Assembly (NCBI RefSeq): GCF_022606465.1
Contig: NZ_JALBUF010000001.1
Location: forward strand, 310,001 to 374,000
From: Sulfoacidibacillus ferrooxidans
GTDB lineage: Bacteria > Bacillota > Bacilli > Alicyclobacillales > SLC66
Direction of reading: 5' to 3'
DNA: 64,000 bases
This document shows positions 15,976 through 24,817 of this stretch, piece after piece. The notes beneath the pieces were generated by a model, which made no database searches, had not been told where the DNA came from, and was given only the letters and a program-made list of their open reading frames with translations. The position numbers were made by a program, and so were the translations under genes. Each line of letters starts with the position of its first letter. Position 1 is the first letter of the stretch.

Positions 15976-17058
15976 TTGATCAATGGTTTTCTTCAACTCT
16001 CAAAAAACGCATGTGCAAAAACGTGGATATGGATGTTAACGGGCATCCTCATCGTGATGACACCTGCAACTGTCAACGCTCAAACAGAAAATTCTGCCCC
16101 AAAGGACACTCAACATATTCCTAAGTGGTATTCGCATGCATCTTCTCAATATGGCGTACATTGGTCTCTCTTGGCAGGCCTTGATGTCTATGGTGCAACA
16201 ACAAAGCCACCTGCAGGAGTTATTCGAGCGAAAGGCGTTCCGATCGAGGTGACTGGATACCGTTTTACACAGCAAGAATGGCAAGGTCTGTTTAATCCAG
16301 TACAAAATGATGAGAATGCAAAGCGCATTATTTTATTTGAAGGACGCGGTTTAGATGGTGATCAAGATGGTAAGGCAGATCAGAACAATCCTTATGACAG
16401 AGTCTCTGCCATTGCAGCATGGCTTCATCAAGGTGGTACAACTGAACAAGATCAAAGCAATCAACTATGGAAGCACTTTGAAAACGGAACAGCTGTCGAA
16501 CGTATTGTTGCTTTAAGCCATGTTTTTAAATATTTCGGTACTACGCAATTGTCCGAACGCACTTTCCCGTTACACAAACGCTATAGCTATTCCTATCGTG
16601 ATACGTGGGGTGAAGGACGTAATTTTGGTGGACGACGTTCTCATGAAGGTACAGACATCTTTGCAAGTTATGGAACTCCTGTACTTAGTACATGTTATGG
16701 CTATATTGAATTAATTGGATGGAATCGCCTTGGCGGATGGAGAATAGGGCTTCGCAGTGCAGACAATACGTATTTTTATTACGCTCATTTATCATCTTAT
16801 GCTAGAGGAATTCATCAAGGTATGATCGTTCGTCCTGGACAAGTGCTCGGTTATGTAGGGAGTAGCGGATACGGAAAGCCTGGAACATCCGGAAAATTCC
16901 CACCGCATTTGCACTTTGGTATTTATAAAGACACGGGGACTACCGAATGGGCGTTTGATCCTTATCCACTATTAAAGAGGTGGGAAAAAAATTCACAAAC
17001 AGTCATTAACCCACCCAAAAAGGAAACAAAAGATCAGCCAAATCGACCTGTTACGTAA
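15976..17058 (+). CDS. Secreted M23-family peptidoglycan endopeptidase
   Basis: 360 aa from TTG 15976 (AGGTGA 6 nt upstream). Signal peptide 1-35, cut after VNA. An N-terminal region (about 48-190) contains WYSHASSQYGVHWSLLAGLD and an acidic DGDQDGKAD loop like a calcium-binding site. The C-terminal M23 (LytM) domain has the zinc ligands His223 and Asp227 (SHEGTD), AHLSS near 270 and HLH at 311-313. It should cleave peptide cross-links of peptidoglycan outside the membrane. The last 25 nt overlap the convergent pstB gene. Confidence 0.88.
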   Translation: MINGFLQLSKNACAKTWIWMLTGILIVMTPATVNAQTENSAPKDTQHIPKWYSHASSQYGVHWSLLAGLDVYGATTKPPAGVIRAKGVPIEVTGYRFTQQEWQGLFNPVQNDENAKRIILFEGRGLDGDQDGKADQNNPYDRVSAIAAWLHQGGTTEQDQSNQLWKHFENGTAVERIVALSHVFKYFGTTQLSERTFPLHKRYSYSYRDTWGEGRNFGGRRSHEGTDIFASYGTPVLSTCYGYIELIGWNRLGGWRIGLRSADNTYFYYAHLSSYARGIHQGMIVRPGQVLGYVGSSGYGKPGTSGKFPPHLHFGIYKDTGTTEWAFDPYPLLKRWEKNSQTVINPPKKETKDQPNRPVT

Positions 17059-17786
17059 TCCTCTGTTCGTTTATCATTAGGTGTGGTAAATAATTCCGTC
17101 GTTGTTCTCTCTTCAATCATCTCACCAGCTAGAAAAAAAGCGGTACGATTAGCTACACGTGCAGCCTGTTGCAGATTATGAGTCACGATGACAATCGTAT
17201 AGTGCTCTCGCAATTGATCAATCAGTTCCTCAATTCGCAATGTAGAAAAAGGGTCTAAAACAGATGCAGGCTCATCAAGCAATAAAACATCTGGTTTAAG
17301 TGCAAGAGCTCGTGCCATACACAATCTTTGCTGTTGGCCGAGCGTAAGCTTGCCACTAGACTCATATAAACGATCTTTTACTTCAGACCACAGATTAGCA
17401 ATGACAAGTGAATGTTCTACTTCATCTGAAAGATGTTTGAGACGTTTTCCATCCCTTAATCGTATGCCTATCGCCACATTTTCAAAGATAGACATCGTGG
17501 GAAATGGATTGGGCTCGGCAAAAACCATTCCAATTTTTTGTCGAGCCAATATTGGATTAAGATCATAAACATTCTCTTTTCCAAGTAGCACCTGTCCGGA
17601 CATCGTTGCTCGAGTCGCCGTTTCATGTAATCGATTAAGACAACGAATAAATGTAGATTTGCCACTACCCGGTGGACCGATGATAGCAGTTACAGAATTG
17701 GAAGGCATATAGAGAGACACTTTATGCAACACCTCTTGCGTCCCAAAACATGCTGATACGTCCTTGGCATATAAAGTTTCACCCAT
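17034..17786 (-). CDS. pstB: Phosphate ABC transporter ATPase
   Basis: 250 aa. Walker A GPPGSGKST (about 37-45), Walker B LLLDEP and D-loop SVLDPFST as in PstB. The ABC signature, normally LSGGQQQR, reads LTLGQQQR, and the Walker A and D-loop are also slightly unusual, so the protein is a divergent PstB. It would power phosphate uptake by PstCA. ATG 17786 is preceded by AAGGAG. Third gene of pstCAB; no pstS or phoU is in the cluster. Confidence 0.85.
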   Translation of the reverse strand: MGETLYAKDVSACFGTQEVLHKVSLYMPSNSVTAIIGPPGSGKSTFIRCLNRLHETATRATMSGQVLLGKENVYDLNPILARQKIGMVFAEPNPFPTMSIFENVAIGIRLRDGKRLKHLSDEVEHSLVIANLWSEVKDRLYESSGKLTLGQQQRLCMARALALKPDVLLLDEPASVLDPFSTLRIEELIDQLREHYTIVIVTHNLQQAARVANRTAFFLAGEMIEERTTTELFTTPNDKRTEDYVTGRFG

Positions 17787-17800
17787 ACCTGTTCTCCTTT

Positions 17801-18601
17801 TTATTCAATGATCTTCTGATCTAACCACGCTGCGATAGTGTAGAGAACAAATACAATAGTAAGTAGAAAAAATGAACTGATTGCAGCTTGATTCAATTGT
17901 CCTGTTATTGCTGTGTGATAAATGTCTAAAGATAAGAAATGAATTGGCGTTCCAAATAACATGACTGGTGCAACCGTTCCAATCGTCCGAGCAATCCCCA
18001 AAAAAACACTTGCAATCAGTGCCCTTTTTGTCATAGGTAATAAAATCCGAAAAATCACTTGTATTCTACTGGCTCCAATTGCATAAGCAGCTTCACGATA
18101 ATGCAAAGGGATTCCCGAAAATATTTGTGCAAATCCTTTTGCTAATTTTGGAGCAAGAAAAACAATAAGAGCTACCACAATCATTTGCCATATAATGAAT
18201 CCTCTATCGATGAGTCCTATTCCATATACACTCATACCAATTAAGATACCTGGCATACCCGCTAGTACATCAATAAATAAACGAATCGTACGAATAACAA
18301 AAGATGTTCCATATTCAGTGATTAAAAATGCGCTGCCGAGAGCAAGTAACGTTGAGATGATCAATGCTATAGAAAGCAATGATAAAGTTTCCATAATAAT
18401 ATGTACAGCAAAATGAACATCATCTAATGCAGTTTGACTGAAGATACCACTCGCAAACAATGGTCTCATCACTAAATAAAGAACATTACCTACAATACTT
18501 ATCAACGTAAAGACACTCAATATAGTAAGCAGGATAATAAAGATAGAAATCATAGAATTTTTAAATTTTCTGCGCAGACCATAAAGATGTATCTTTACCA
18601 T
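17801..18601 (-). CDS. pstA: Phosphate ABC transporter permease PstA
   Basis: 266 aa, six predicted membrane helices, with the permease coupling motif EAAYAIGASRIQVIFRILLP near 182-201. Typical PstA length is about 280. Its start overlaps the end of pstC by 7 nt, indicating translational coupling, and it lies 14 nt before pstB. Confidence 0.87.
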   Translation of the reverse strand: MVKIHLYGLRRKFKNSMISIFIILLTILSVFTLISIVGNVLYLVMRPLFASGIFSQTALDDVHFAVHIIMETLSLLSIALIISTLLALGSAFLITEYGTSFVIRTIRLFIDVLAGMPGILIGMSVYGIGLIDRGFIIWQMIVVALIVFLAPKLAKGFAQIFSGIPLHYREAAYAIGASRIQVIFRILLPMTKRALIASVFLGIARTIGTVAPVMLFGTPIHFLSLDIYHTAITGQLNQAAISSFFLLTIVFVLYTIAAWLDQKIIE

Positions 18602-19509
18602 AGTTGAAGTCTCGCTGCAGCAAGTGTTTTAGGCACATACATTCGAGCCACTGTGTAAAAGATAAAGGTGCATATATAAAGTAGCAATCCAGCCTCAAAT
18701 AGGACGGAATGACTAAACTGCCCATGGCCGTGATTCCACTGTGTTGCAATCACACTTGTTAACGTATCCGTTTTGGAAAATAAAGAAGTAGCTATCTGTG
18801 GCTCACTTCCAATCACCATGACAACTGCAACCGTTTCTCCCAAAGCTCGTCCCAACGCCAGTAAAACGGCACCAAAAATACCGCGTCTTGCATAAGGCAG
18901 GATGACTTCGACCGTTGCTTCATTGATCGTAAGACCAAGCGCTAACGCTCCCTCCACTATACTCGTAGGTACTGCCATAAGCGTTTCACGAGTCACTGCA
19001 ACAATCGTTGGTATAAGCATCGCACCTAATGTTAAGCCAGCAAGTAACAGTCCTTCGCCATCAGTATGATGTACTGCTAGGAGAATCGATTGATGCCTCA
19101 TAGTAAGTGATACTATTGGTGCAATAAATGTAAGCCCCCACAATCCAAAGATCACACTAGGTATTAGTGACAACCACTGCACAAGTGCAGAAGAAAGTCT
19201 CCGTAACCATCTAAGTCGCATCCGCGTAATTACGAGGGCTGTCGCTGTGCCAACGACCGTGGCTAGCACCACTCCAATCAATGAACTGATCACAGTTGCT
19301 TCTATCCACGGCCACATCCCAAATAACTGGTCACTGGGACGCCATACTGTTGCCCATAAAACACTTGGACCAAACTTGATCATTGCCGGCCACGCATGTA
19401 TAAGAAGTTCACCAAGAACTACGCCCATTAATAAAACGACGAAAGCGCCGGAACCCGCAATCAATAGGACAAATAGTATATTTCCTACCCCGTAGCGCTG
19501 CTGTTTCAC
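18595..19509 (-). CDS. pstC: Phosphate ABC transporter permease PstC
   Basis: 304 aa from GTG 19509 (AGAGAGG 10 nt upstream), the usual PstC length. The frame is open to 19632, but that extension reads through a 24-bp hairpin and is not family-like. About six to eight hydrophobic segments; coupling motif EGALALGLTINEATVEVILPYAR (about 185-207) and the LGRALGETVAVVMVIG helix typical of PstC. First gene of pstCAB. Confidence 0.85.
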   Translation of the reverse strand: MKQQRYGVGNILFVLLIAGSGAFVVLLMGVVLGELLIHAWPAMIKFGPSVLWATVWRPSDQLFGMWPWIEATVISSLIGVVLATVVGTATALVITRMRLRWLRRLSSALVQWLSLIPSVIFGLWGLTFIAPIVSLTMRHQSILLAVHHTDGEGLLLAGLTLGAMLIPTIVAVTRETLMAVPTSIVEGALALGLTINEATVEVILPYARRGIFGAVLLALGRALGETVAVVMVIGSEPQIATSLFSKTDTLTSVIATQWNHGHGQFSHSVLFEAGLLLYICTFIFYTVARMYVPKTLAAARLQLW

Positions 19510-19582
19510 TCTATATTGTCCTCTCTTTGCCACTCCATGTTCATGAATAGTAAACTCTAATCCATTCCATTTTAGAGGAGGA

Positions 19583-19596
19583 TGCTCTATAGAGCA
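19583..19596. promoter_or_regulatory. 14-bp palindrome upstream of pstC
   Basis: TGCTCTATAGAGCA is a perfect palindrome between the hairpin and the pstC start. It overlaps the base of the hairpin by a few bases. Possible operator; no clear promoter was found near it. Confidence 0.35.
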
Positions 19597-19644
19597 ATAT
19601 ATATTTGGAGATGACCCTTCGGTCATCTCCAAATATATATTGCT
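19593..19644 (-). terminator. 24-bp perfect hairpin at the stop codon of the 70-aa gene
   Basis: Arms 19593-19616 and 19621-19644 are perfect reverse complements with loop CTTC. The stop codon of the 19644-19856 gene overlaps the stem base. AU-rich base, no separate T-tract. Confidence 0.7.
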
Positions 19645-19856
19645 TAATCCTGCCCCTCCACATCATGTTGTGGATGCATAAAACGATCCACCGTCATATT
19701 TGTCTGTAATCCTGCAATAGTATCTTCTGTCACCGCTTTATCCACGCCTGGGTCTCCTTTACCGACCCATACGTCACTTGCCATAATTGCGGGATCTACA
19801 TCTGTCGACCAATGATCAAGTGGAGTATCTCGCCATGGAGCCTTTTTTTCAGTCAT
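19644..19856 (-). CDS. Small acidic protein, unknown
   Basis: 70 aa, soluble, rich in Asp, with Trp at 8, 16 and 30 and repeats of a D-x-V/A-x-D pattern. No recognised family. AAAGGGG lies 8 nt before the ATG. A strong hairpin follows directly, so it is a single-gene unit upstream of pstC. Confidence 0.55.
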   Translation of the reverse strand: MTEKKAPWRDTPLDHWSTDVDPAIMASDVWVGKGDPGVDKAVTEDTIAGLQTNMTVDRFMHPQHDVEGQD

Positions 19857-19983
19857 CTAACCCGCCCCTTTCGTCATTCTCTTTTTAGAATGTCCTGTTC
19901 TGACAGTCATATGTCCCCTCTTGCAATCGTATATATGTGGCAATGTATCCTTGTCCAATCATTAAAGAAAGGTGGCGAACGAT

Positions 19984-20391
19984 ATGACAGATGAAACGGT
20001 TTCCGATACCAATCTTCCCAAAACATCGCCAGAAAAAAATTATGCTCGTACTACAGGTTGGATTTACTTAGTTGTAGCTATTACTAGCCTGTTTACAGAC
20101 AATCTCTGGCACATGCTGCACTTTTCTACATCGGCGACAATAGCCAGTTTCGCCATTGGACTCACTGGATTAACCATATCGCGATCAAGCAATAACACGT
20201 ATCATCGTTACTATAACTTGTTTGCAGGAGCTACCCTTACGGTTTGGGGACTAACCGGTACACTGTATCCTCAGTGGTTCAAAACAACACCACTCCCACT
20301 TGATAATGGGTTACATGTCATTACAGGCATTTGGGGGTTTTACGGAGTTGGATCATTATTCTGGTCTCGTATATCGCGTAAATCATCGTGA
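19984..20391 (+). CDS. Four-helix membrane protein (DUF4383-like)
   Basis: 135 aa from ATG 19984 (AAAGGTGG 8 nt upstream; the GTG at 19972 overlaps that site). Four hydrophobic segments at about 23-40, 46-63, 78-95 and 108-126. WIYLVVAITSLFTDNLWHMLHF and NLFAGATLTVWGLTG resemble DUF4383-type four-helix proteins. Function unknown. It is followed 49 nt later by a CBS-domain gene on the same strand. Confidence 0.55.
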   Translation: MTDETVSDTNLPKTSPEKNYARTTGWIYLVVAITSLFTDNLWHMLHFSTSATIASFAIGLTGLTISRSSNNTYHRYYNLFAGATLTVWGLTGTLYPQWFKTTPLPLDNGLHVITGIWGFYGVGSLFWSRISRKSS

Positions 20392-20440
20392 ACTAGCACA
20401 CACTATCTCTGCATTCACAATTGAAGGAGGGGATCATTTT

Positions 20441-20866
20441 ATGCTTATACGCGATCTGATGACAACAAACGTTTTGACATGTAACGAATCCACAACGATA
20501 ACTGAAGTAGCAAAACAGATGAGCAGTCAGAACGTCGGATCTGTCCCTGTTGTTTCGGGCGGAAAATTGTCCGGTATCATCACAGACCGCGATATCGTTA
20601 CCAAATGCATTGCCACTGGCTCGGATAGTCATTCGATGACAGTGAGTAGTTGCATGACAAAAAATCCAGTCACCGTGTCATCAGATACAGATGCACACGA
20701 TGCTGCGAGAATGATGGCCACAAAACAAATTCGTCGACTACCTGTTGTCGACAACGGAAAGTTAGTGGGTATATGCGCACTAGGAGATCTAGCTGTTGTT
20801 GATATTCATGTAGATGAGGCTGGCGAAGCACTTAGTGGTATTTCCGAACAAACCCAATTACACTAA
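20441..20866 (+). CDS. CBS-domain pair protein
   Basis: 141 aa from ATG 20441 with GAAGGAGGGG upstream. Two CBS motifs: residues about 1-60 (MTTNVLTCNESTTITEVA, then SVPVV and GIITDRDI) and about 65-125 (MTKNPVTVSSDTDAHDAARMM, RRLPVVDNGKLVGI). Stand-alone CBS pairs bind adenine nucleotides or similar ligands and act as energy or stress sensors. A strong hairpin follows. Confidence 0.88.
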   Translation: MLIRDLMTTNVLTCNESTTITEVAKQMSSQNVGSVPVVSGGKLSGIITDRDIVTKCIATGSDSHSMTVSSCMTKNPVTVSSDTDAHDAARMMATKQIRRLPVVDNGKLVGICALGDLAVVDIHVDEAGEALSGISEQTQLH

Positions 20867-20875
20867 CAGAGTATT

Positions 20876-20927
20876 GTCCAAATCAAAAAGAAGGTCGCCG
20901 TGGTGCGATCTTCTTTTTGATTTGGAC
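20876..20927 (+). terminator. Long hairpin after CBS-protein gene
   Basis: About 24 paired bases (arms start at 20876 and end at 20927) with a single G-U and a CGTG loop. The stem contains a CTTTTTG run on its 3' side. Confidence 0.75.
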
Positions 20928-20943
20928 TCATACAATTAATGAT

Positions 20944-20962
20944 GCCCCCGCGATGCGGGGGC
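20944..20962 (-). terminator. GC-rich hairpin after the SASP gene
   Basis: GCCCCCGC/GCGGGGGC with a GAT loop, 36 nt beyond the SASP stop on the minus strand. No T-tract on that strand (CATCATTAATT follows); on the plus strand CTTT follows. Confidence 0.5.
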
Positions 20963-20998
20963 TTTGGAATAAGTCAATTTGCAATTGTGACAAGCTAC

Positions 20999-21214
20999 TT
21001 ACTGTCGACCTGCTAATTGTTGCTCCGCTAATGCAACTAATTTGCGGGTGATATGGCCACCAATCGAACCCGTATCACGAGTTGTCATGGTACCCCAATA
21101 TCCATCTTGCGGCGGCTGAATACCTAGTTCTCCTGCCACCTCATACTTCAATTGATCGAGCGCCCGACTGGCGCTTTTAACAAGTAGCGTGTTGGATTTT
21201 TGTCCTTGTGCCAC
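20999..21214 (-). CDS. Alpha/beta-type small acid-soluble spore protein
   Basis: 71 aa from GTG 21214, 7 nt after a perfect AAGGAGGT; the longer upstream frame reads through this site. Family motifs: LDQLKYEVAGELGI (the GPR protease region, about 20-33, with the cleaved Glu) and GSIGGHITRKLVALAEQQL (about 49-67). It coats and protects spore DNA, so the host forms endospores. Single gene. Confidence 0.93.
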   Translation of the reverse strand: MAQGQKSNTLLVKSASRALDQLKYEVAGELGIQPPQDGYWGTMTTRDTGSIGGHITRKLVALAEQQLAGRQ

Positions 21215-21282
21215 GCTTACCACCTCCTTCATGGTAGTATTTTGCCCGTATTGAAGGAGTCTAGTCTGACACATATTGGAGA

Positions 21283-22413
21283 TTAACGTTCTGACATGGA
21301 AATATAGGCGCGCCTTTTGATGCCAACATACTCAGCCCGTGGGCGAATCAAACGATTATTACGATACTGTTCTAACACATGAGCAGTCCAACCAGAAATT
21401 CGACTCACCGCGAACACAGGTGTAAACACGTGAATCGGAATTCCCATCATAAAGTACGTAGATGCAGAGTAAAAGTCCACATTTGGATAAAGACCTTTTT
21501 GTTCTTTTACTGCTTGCTCCACAATGCGAGACATTTCATAATAAGTGGTATTTCCTTCACGTTCACCGATTTCTTTGGACATTTCCCTCAAATGTGTAGC
21601 GCGCGGATCTTCCGTATGATATACACGATGACCAAATCCCATAATGCGTCGCTTCTTAGCAAGAGCATCTTTGATCCATTCAGGTGCTTTACTTGGCTCG
21701 CCAATTTCTTTTAACATGAGCATAACTTGTTCATTTGCCCCACCGTGAAGTGGACCTTTTAACGCTCCAATGGCAGAAACCGTTGCTGAGTAGATATCTG
21801 ACAAAGTACCCGCAGTAACACGCGCAGCAAAGGTCGATGCATTTAATTCGTGGTCAGCATGAAGAATGAGGGCGATTTCAAATGCGCGCGCCGTATATTC
21901 ATCAGGTTCTTTACCTTGTAACATATATAAAAAGTTAGCTGCATGGTTTAATCGTTCATTTGGCAAAAGAATCTCCTGCCCACTTCGATAACGCTCAATA
22001 GAAGCGACCATCGTGCTCATCTGTGCAACAAGTCGCGTAGCTTTTTTAATACTACCTTCATACGAATTATCTTGATCATCTGGATCGTACAACCCAGCAA
22101 GTGAAACGAGCGTCCGAAGCATTTCCATGACATTACCATCTTTTGGCATCATCTTTAATGCAGCCAATACTTCTTTATTTAATGCGCGATTTGCACGAAG
22201 TTCTTTATCAAAATCGCTCAACTGCTCTTTTGTCGGCAATTCACCATGCCACAAAAGATAAACAACTTCCTCGAAACTGGCAGATCCTTTCACAAGGTCG
22301 TGAATATCGTAGCCTCGATAAACCAACCGACCCTCGTCCCCATCAATAAAACAAATCTCAGAAGATAAGGCGACAACATCTTCTAAACCTTCAATAAAAT
22401 GCCCGTCCGTCAT
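21283..22413 (-). CDS. citZ: Citrate synthase (or 2-methylcitrate synthase)
   Basis: 376 aa from ATG 22413 with GGAGGG 6 nt upstream; the longer frame is not family-like. Catalytic His in LKGPLHGGANEQV (about 230), His in FGHRVYHTEDPRA (about 263), and Asp in VDFYSASTYFMMGIP (about 315); ligand Arg in the C-terminal ISGWTAHVLEQY...RPRAEYVG region. Condenses oxaloacetate and acetyl-CoA. Citrate and methylcitrate synthases are hard to tell apart by sequence; no prp genes are nearby, so citrate synthase is preferred. Confidence 0.9.
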   Translation of the reverse strand: MTDGHFIEGLEDVVALSSEICFIDGDEGRLVYRGYDIHDLVKGSASFEEVVYLLWHGELPTKEQLSDFDKELRANRALNKEVLAALKMMPKDGNVMEMLRTLVSLAGLYDPDDQDNSYEGSIKKATRLVAQMSTMVASIERYRSGQEILLPNERLNHAANFLYMLQGKEPDEYTARAFEIALILHADHELNASTFAARVTAGTLSDIYSATVSAIGALKGPLHGGANEQVMLMLKEIGEPSKAPEWIKDALAKKRRIMGFGHRVYHTEDPRATHLREMSKEIGEREGNTTYYEMSRIVEQAVKEQKGLYPNVDFYSASTYFMMGIPIHVFTPVFAVSRISGWTAHVLEQYRNNRLIRPRAEYVGIKRRAYISMSER

Positions 22414-22533
22414 ATAAATCCCTCCAAAGCCGAAAGATTTTACACCCATTATACGCACTTCATTATACGCTTCTAGACAGAATCTACAACTTGTGACGAA
22501 CTTCACTTATTCATTACATTGCACACATTGTGA

Positions 22534-22539
22534 TATAAT
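22534..22539 (+). promoter_or_regulatory. Extended -10 of the lgt promoter
   Basis: TGATATAAT gives a perfect -10 with the extended TGn element; the -35 (TTCATT, 18 nt upstream) is weak. Start near 22546, giving a leader of about 17 nt. Confidence 0.55.
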
Positions 22540-22562
22540 GGAATAGATTAGGGAGGTTTACT

Positions 22563-23360
22563 ATGCACCAATATTGGTTTTTTATTGGCCATTTCCCTGT
22601 AAGGGCCTATAGTACCTTATTTCTTCTGGCCTTTTTACTTGGACTTGGGGTAACTGTATATTTTGCAAAAAACGAGGGAAAATCAGATCTCATTGAACAT
22701 ATTGTAAACCTTGGCCCATTGTTATTTATCGGTGGACTGATTGGTTCTCGCATTTGGCAGGTATTCTTTTTTGATTGGGGATACTATCGACTGCATCCAG
22801 GGCAGATTGTAGCTATCTGGCATGGTGGTTTATCCATTCAAGGTGGTATTGTGGGTAGTCTGATTGTGGGTTTCATTTATATCCGCAAGTACGACCTGCA
22901 TTTTTGGGAACTTGCAGACTTATTTGCTCCAGGAATTATCTTGGGACAAAGCATCGGCCGCGATGCCAACCTAATGAACGGAGATGCATTTGGTTCGCCA
23001 ACTGGAGGCGACTTTGGATTACTGTATCCCAAAAACACCCTAGCGCGTGCCACCTATGGTGATCAACCGCTTTGGCCTGCAGAAGTGTGGGAAGGTCAGG
23101 GCGATGTACTTATTTTCGCCATCTTGCTCATCTTGAAGCTAAAACGCTGGCCACGCGGATGGATTTTTCTCTTTCAAACGATTCTTTATAATATAGAGCG
23201 ATTTCTCTTAGAAATGCTCCGTGGGGATAGTCCACGATTTCTCTTCCACTGGGATGCCGCACAATGGACAAGCGCACCAGTCATCGTCCTTTGTGTCGTA
23301 CTTTTCCCCATATTACTATGGTTTGACAAAAAACATGGGCAGTCAGTTATCACTTCATGA
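22563..23360 (+). CDS. lgt: Prolipoprotein diacylglyceryl transferase
   Basis: 265 aa, seven predicted membrane helices. Signature HGGLSIQGGIVG (about 85-96) and GRDANLMNGDAFG (about 136-148), close to the family GRxGNFxNxExxG. It moves diacylglycerol from phosphatidylglycerol to the lipobox Cys of prolipoproteins. AGGGAGG precedes the ATG. Divergent from citrate synthase. Confidence 0.93.
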   Translation: MHQYWFFIGHFPVRAYSTLFLLAFLLGLGVTVYFAKNEGKSDLIEHIVNLGPLLFIGGLIGSRIWQVFFFDWGYYRLHPGQIVAIWHGGLSIQGGIVGSLIVGFIYIRKYDLHFWELADLFAPGIILGQSIGRDANLMNGDAFGSPTGGDFGLLYPKNTLARATYGDQPLWPAEVWEGQGDVLIFAILLILKLKRWPRGWIFLFQTILYNIERFLLEMLRGDSPRFLFHWDAAQWTSAPVIVLCVVLFPILLWFDKKHGQSVITS

Positions 23361-23545
23361 ACTGCCCCAGCAGTTCAGAGCGATGATGTTCCCATTGCAA
23401 GTGCTGGATCACATTCTTCAAAGAGGTCCTATCAGCTTGTACTCCTTTACCTCACCCCCATATATGCCACGATCATTTCTTACTTCTGTTCATATCATAA
23501 GTTGTATGTGTATGATCATCACTGGATTATGAGGAGTGGTGGTAG

Positions 23546-23752
23546 ATGCCTCCAAATAAACCGGAGCCAACTAAAGAAGACATTCAAAATTTAACACTAT
23601 GGGCAGACTGGATGATGCCAGTTGGACAATGGGTGATCACAGTTGGTGCGGCCATGGTCGCAGCAGGCCTTACAGTTAACTACTATATTGCTCGGCGCAA
23701 AATTGCCAAAGAAAGGATCACTGACTCTGATTCAGGGAAACGACCACTATGA
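23546..23752 (+). CDS. Small single-pass membrane protein, unknown
   Basis: 68 aa. Polar N-terminus, one hydrophobic helix (about 24-46, PVGQWVITVGAAMVAAGLTV) and a basic tail (RRKIAKER). GAGGAG about 9 nt before the ATG. No recognised family. The 185 nt between lgt and this gene hold nothing identifiable. Confidence 0.5.
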   Translation: MPPNKPEPTKEDIQNLTLWADWMMPVGQWVITVGAAMVAAGLTVNYYIARRKIAKERITDSDSGKRPL

Positions 23753-23862
23753 TAACTCAATCATAGATCACTTTAAAAATAACTCTCCCTTTGCAATTTC
23801 CCGTAGTATTTCGTAGGATATATGCTATAGGAAAAGATTCCTAACGAAAGGGCGCGTGGAAT

Positions 23863-24816
23863 ATTCAACTGCTATTTTTAGGGACTGGCGCTGGGGCACC
23901 CACACCAAAACGCAATGTCTCATGCACAGCATTAACATTTGACCAAGGTTCAGAGATATGGTTATTTGACTGTGGAGAAGGCACTCAACAACAACTAGCA
24001 CGTGCAAGACATAGCGTAGCGCATGTCAACCACATTTTTATTACACATTTACATGGAGATCATATCCTTGGTTTGCCCGGATTATTAGGCAGTCGCTCGA
24101 TGCAAGCGCGCGTGACTGAGCCACTCATGATTTTCGGGCCGCCAGGGCTACGGTCCTTTTTGACTTGTGTATTGGACGCAACACAAACGACTTTAGGATT
24201 CCCCCTTACTATTCATGAGATCGAACAAGATGGAGTTATCCTTGAGAATGCCCATATGACAGTGGAGGCAAGACAACTTGTACACGGTGTGAAAAGTTTC
24301 GGTTATGCTTTGCTTGAACATGAAAGGCCTGGTCGATTTCATAGAGATCTCGCCCAATCTGCAGGTATTCCTGAAGGACCGCTATACGGCCAACTGAAAC
24401 GTGGGTATGATATACGCTTGCCTGATGGTCAAATCATGCTTAGCAAAGAATTTGTTGATCCACCCATTCGCGGTAGAAAAATTGTCATTTTAGGTGATAC
24501 TATTTCTTGTGCAGCTTCTTTACAGTTAGCACAATGTGCAGATGTTTTGGTACATGAAGCTACATTTTCAGATGAACAACGTCAACTCGCACAAATCAGT
24601 ATGCATTCTACTGCGGCACAAGCAGCAGAACTAGCTGTACATGCGCACGTCTCTACACTCATCATGACACATATAAGCGCACGCTATGAAGCACAGTCTA
24701 CTGATCACCCTCTGCTACAAGAGGCAAGAGCTATTTTTGAGCACACCTATCTTGCTGAAGATTTTTCTGTTTTCTCCATACCTAGGACTGGCCTCGTAGC
24801 AGAGGACGCAAGATGA
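23863..24816 (+). CDS. rnz: Ribonuclease Z, apparently starting with ATT
   Basis: 317 codons from ATT 23863. The frame is closed by TAA upstream and holds no ATG/GTG/TTG before the domain; ATT lies 10 nt after GAAAGGG and gives MQLLFLGTGAG, aligned exactly with the usual RNase Z start (MELLFLGTGAG). His62, His64, Asp66 and His67 (THLHGDH) form the metal site; later ligands are in GDTISC and THISARY. The first conventional start (TTG 24073) would delete this site. The enzyme matures tRNA 3' ends, relevant to tRNAs here lacking CCA (tRNA-Leu). An alternative is GTG 23856 plus a one-base insertion. Confidence 0.85.
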   Translation: MQLLFLGTGAGAPTPKRNVSCTALTFDQGSEIWLFDCGEGTQQQLARARHSVAHVNHIFITHLHGDHILGLPGLLGSRSMQARVTEPLMIFGPPGLRSFLTCVLDATQTTLGFPLTIHEIEQDGVILENAHMTVEARQLVHGVKSFGYALLEHERPGRFHRDLAQSAGIPEGPLYGQLKRGYDIRLPDGQIMLSKEFVDPPIRGRKIVILGDTISCAASLQLAQCADVLVHEATFSDEQRQLAQISMHSTAAQAAELAVHAHVSTLIMTHISARYEAQSTDHPLLQEARAIFEHTYLAEDFSVFSIPRTGLVAEDAR

Positions 24817-24817
24817 C

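Noticed and set aside
18595-19632. 345-aa PstC starting at 19632
   Set aside because: The extra N-terminus is translated through the 24-bp hairpin and has no family likeness; GTG 19509 gives the usual length.
24073-24816. Short RNase Z starting at TTG 24073
   Set aside because: It would lack the HxHxDH metal site and the conserved N-terminal strand, which are present in frame upstream.
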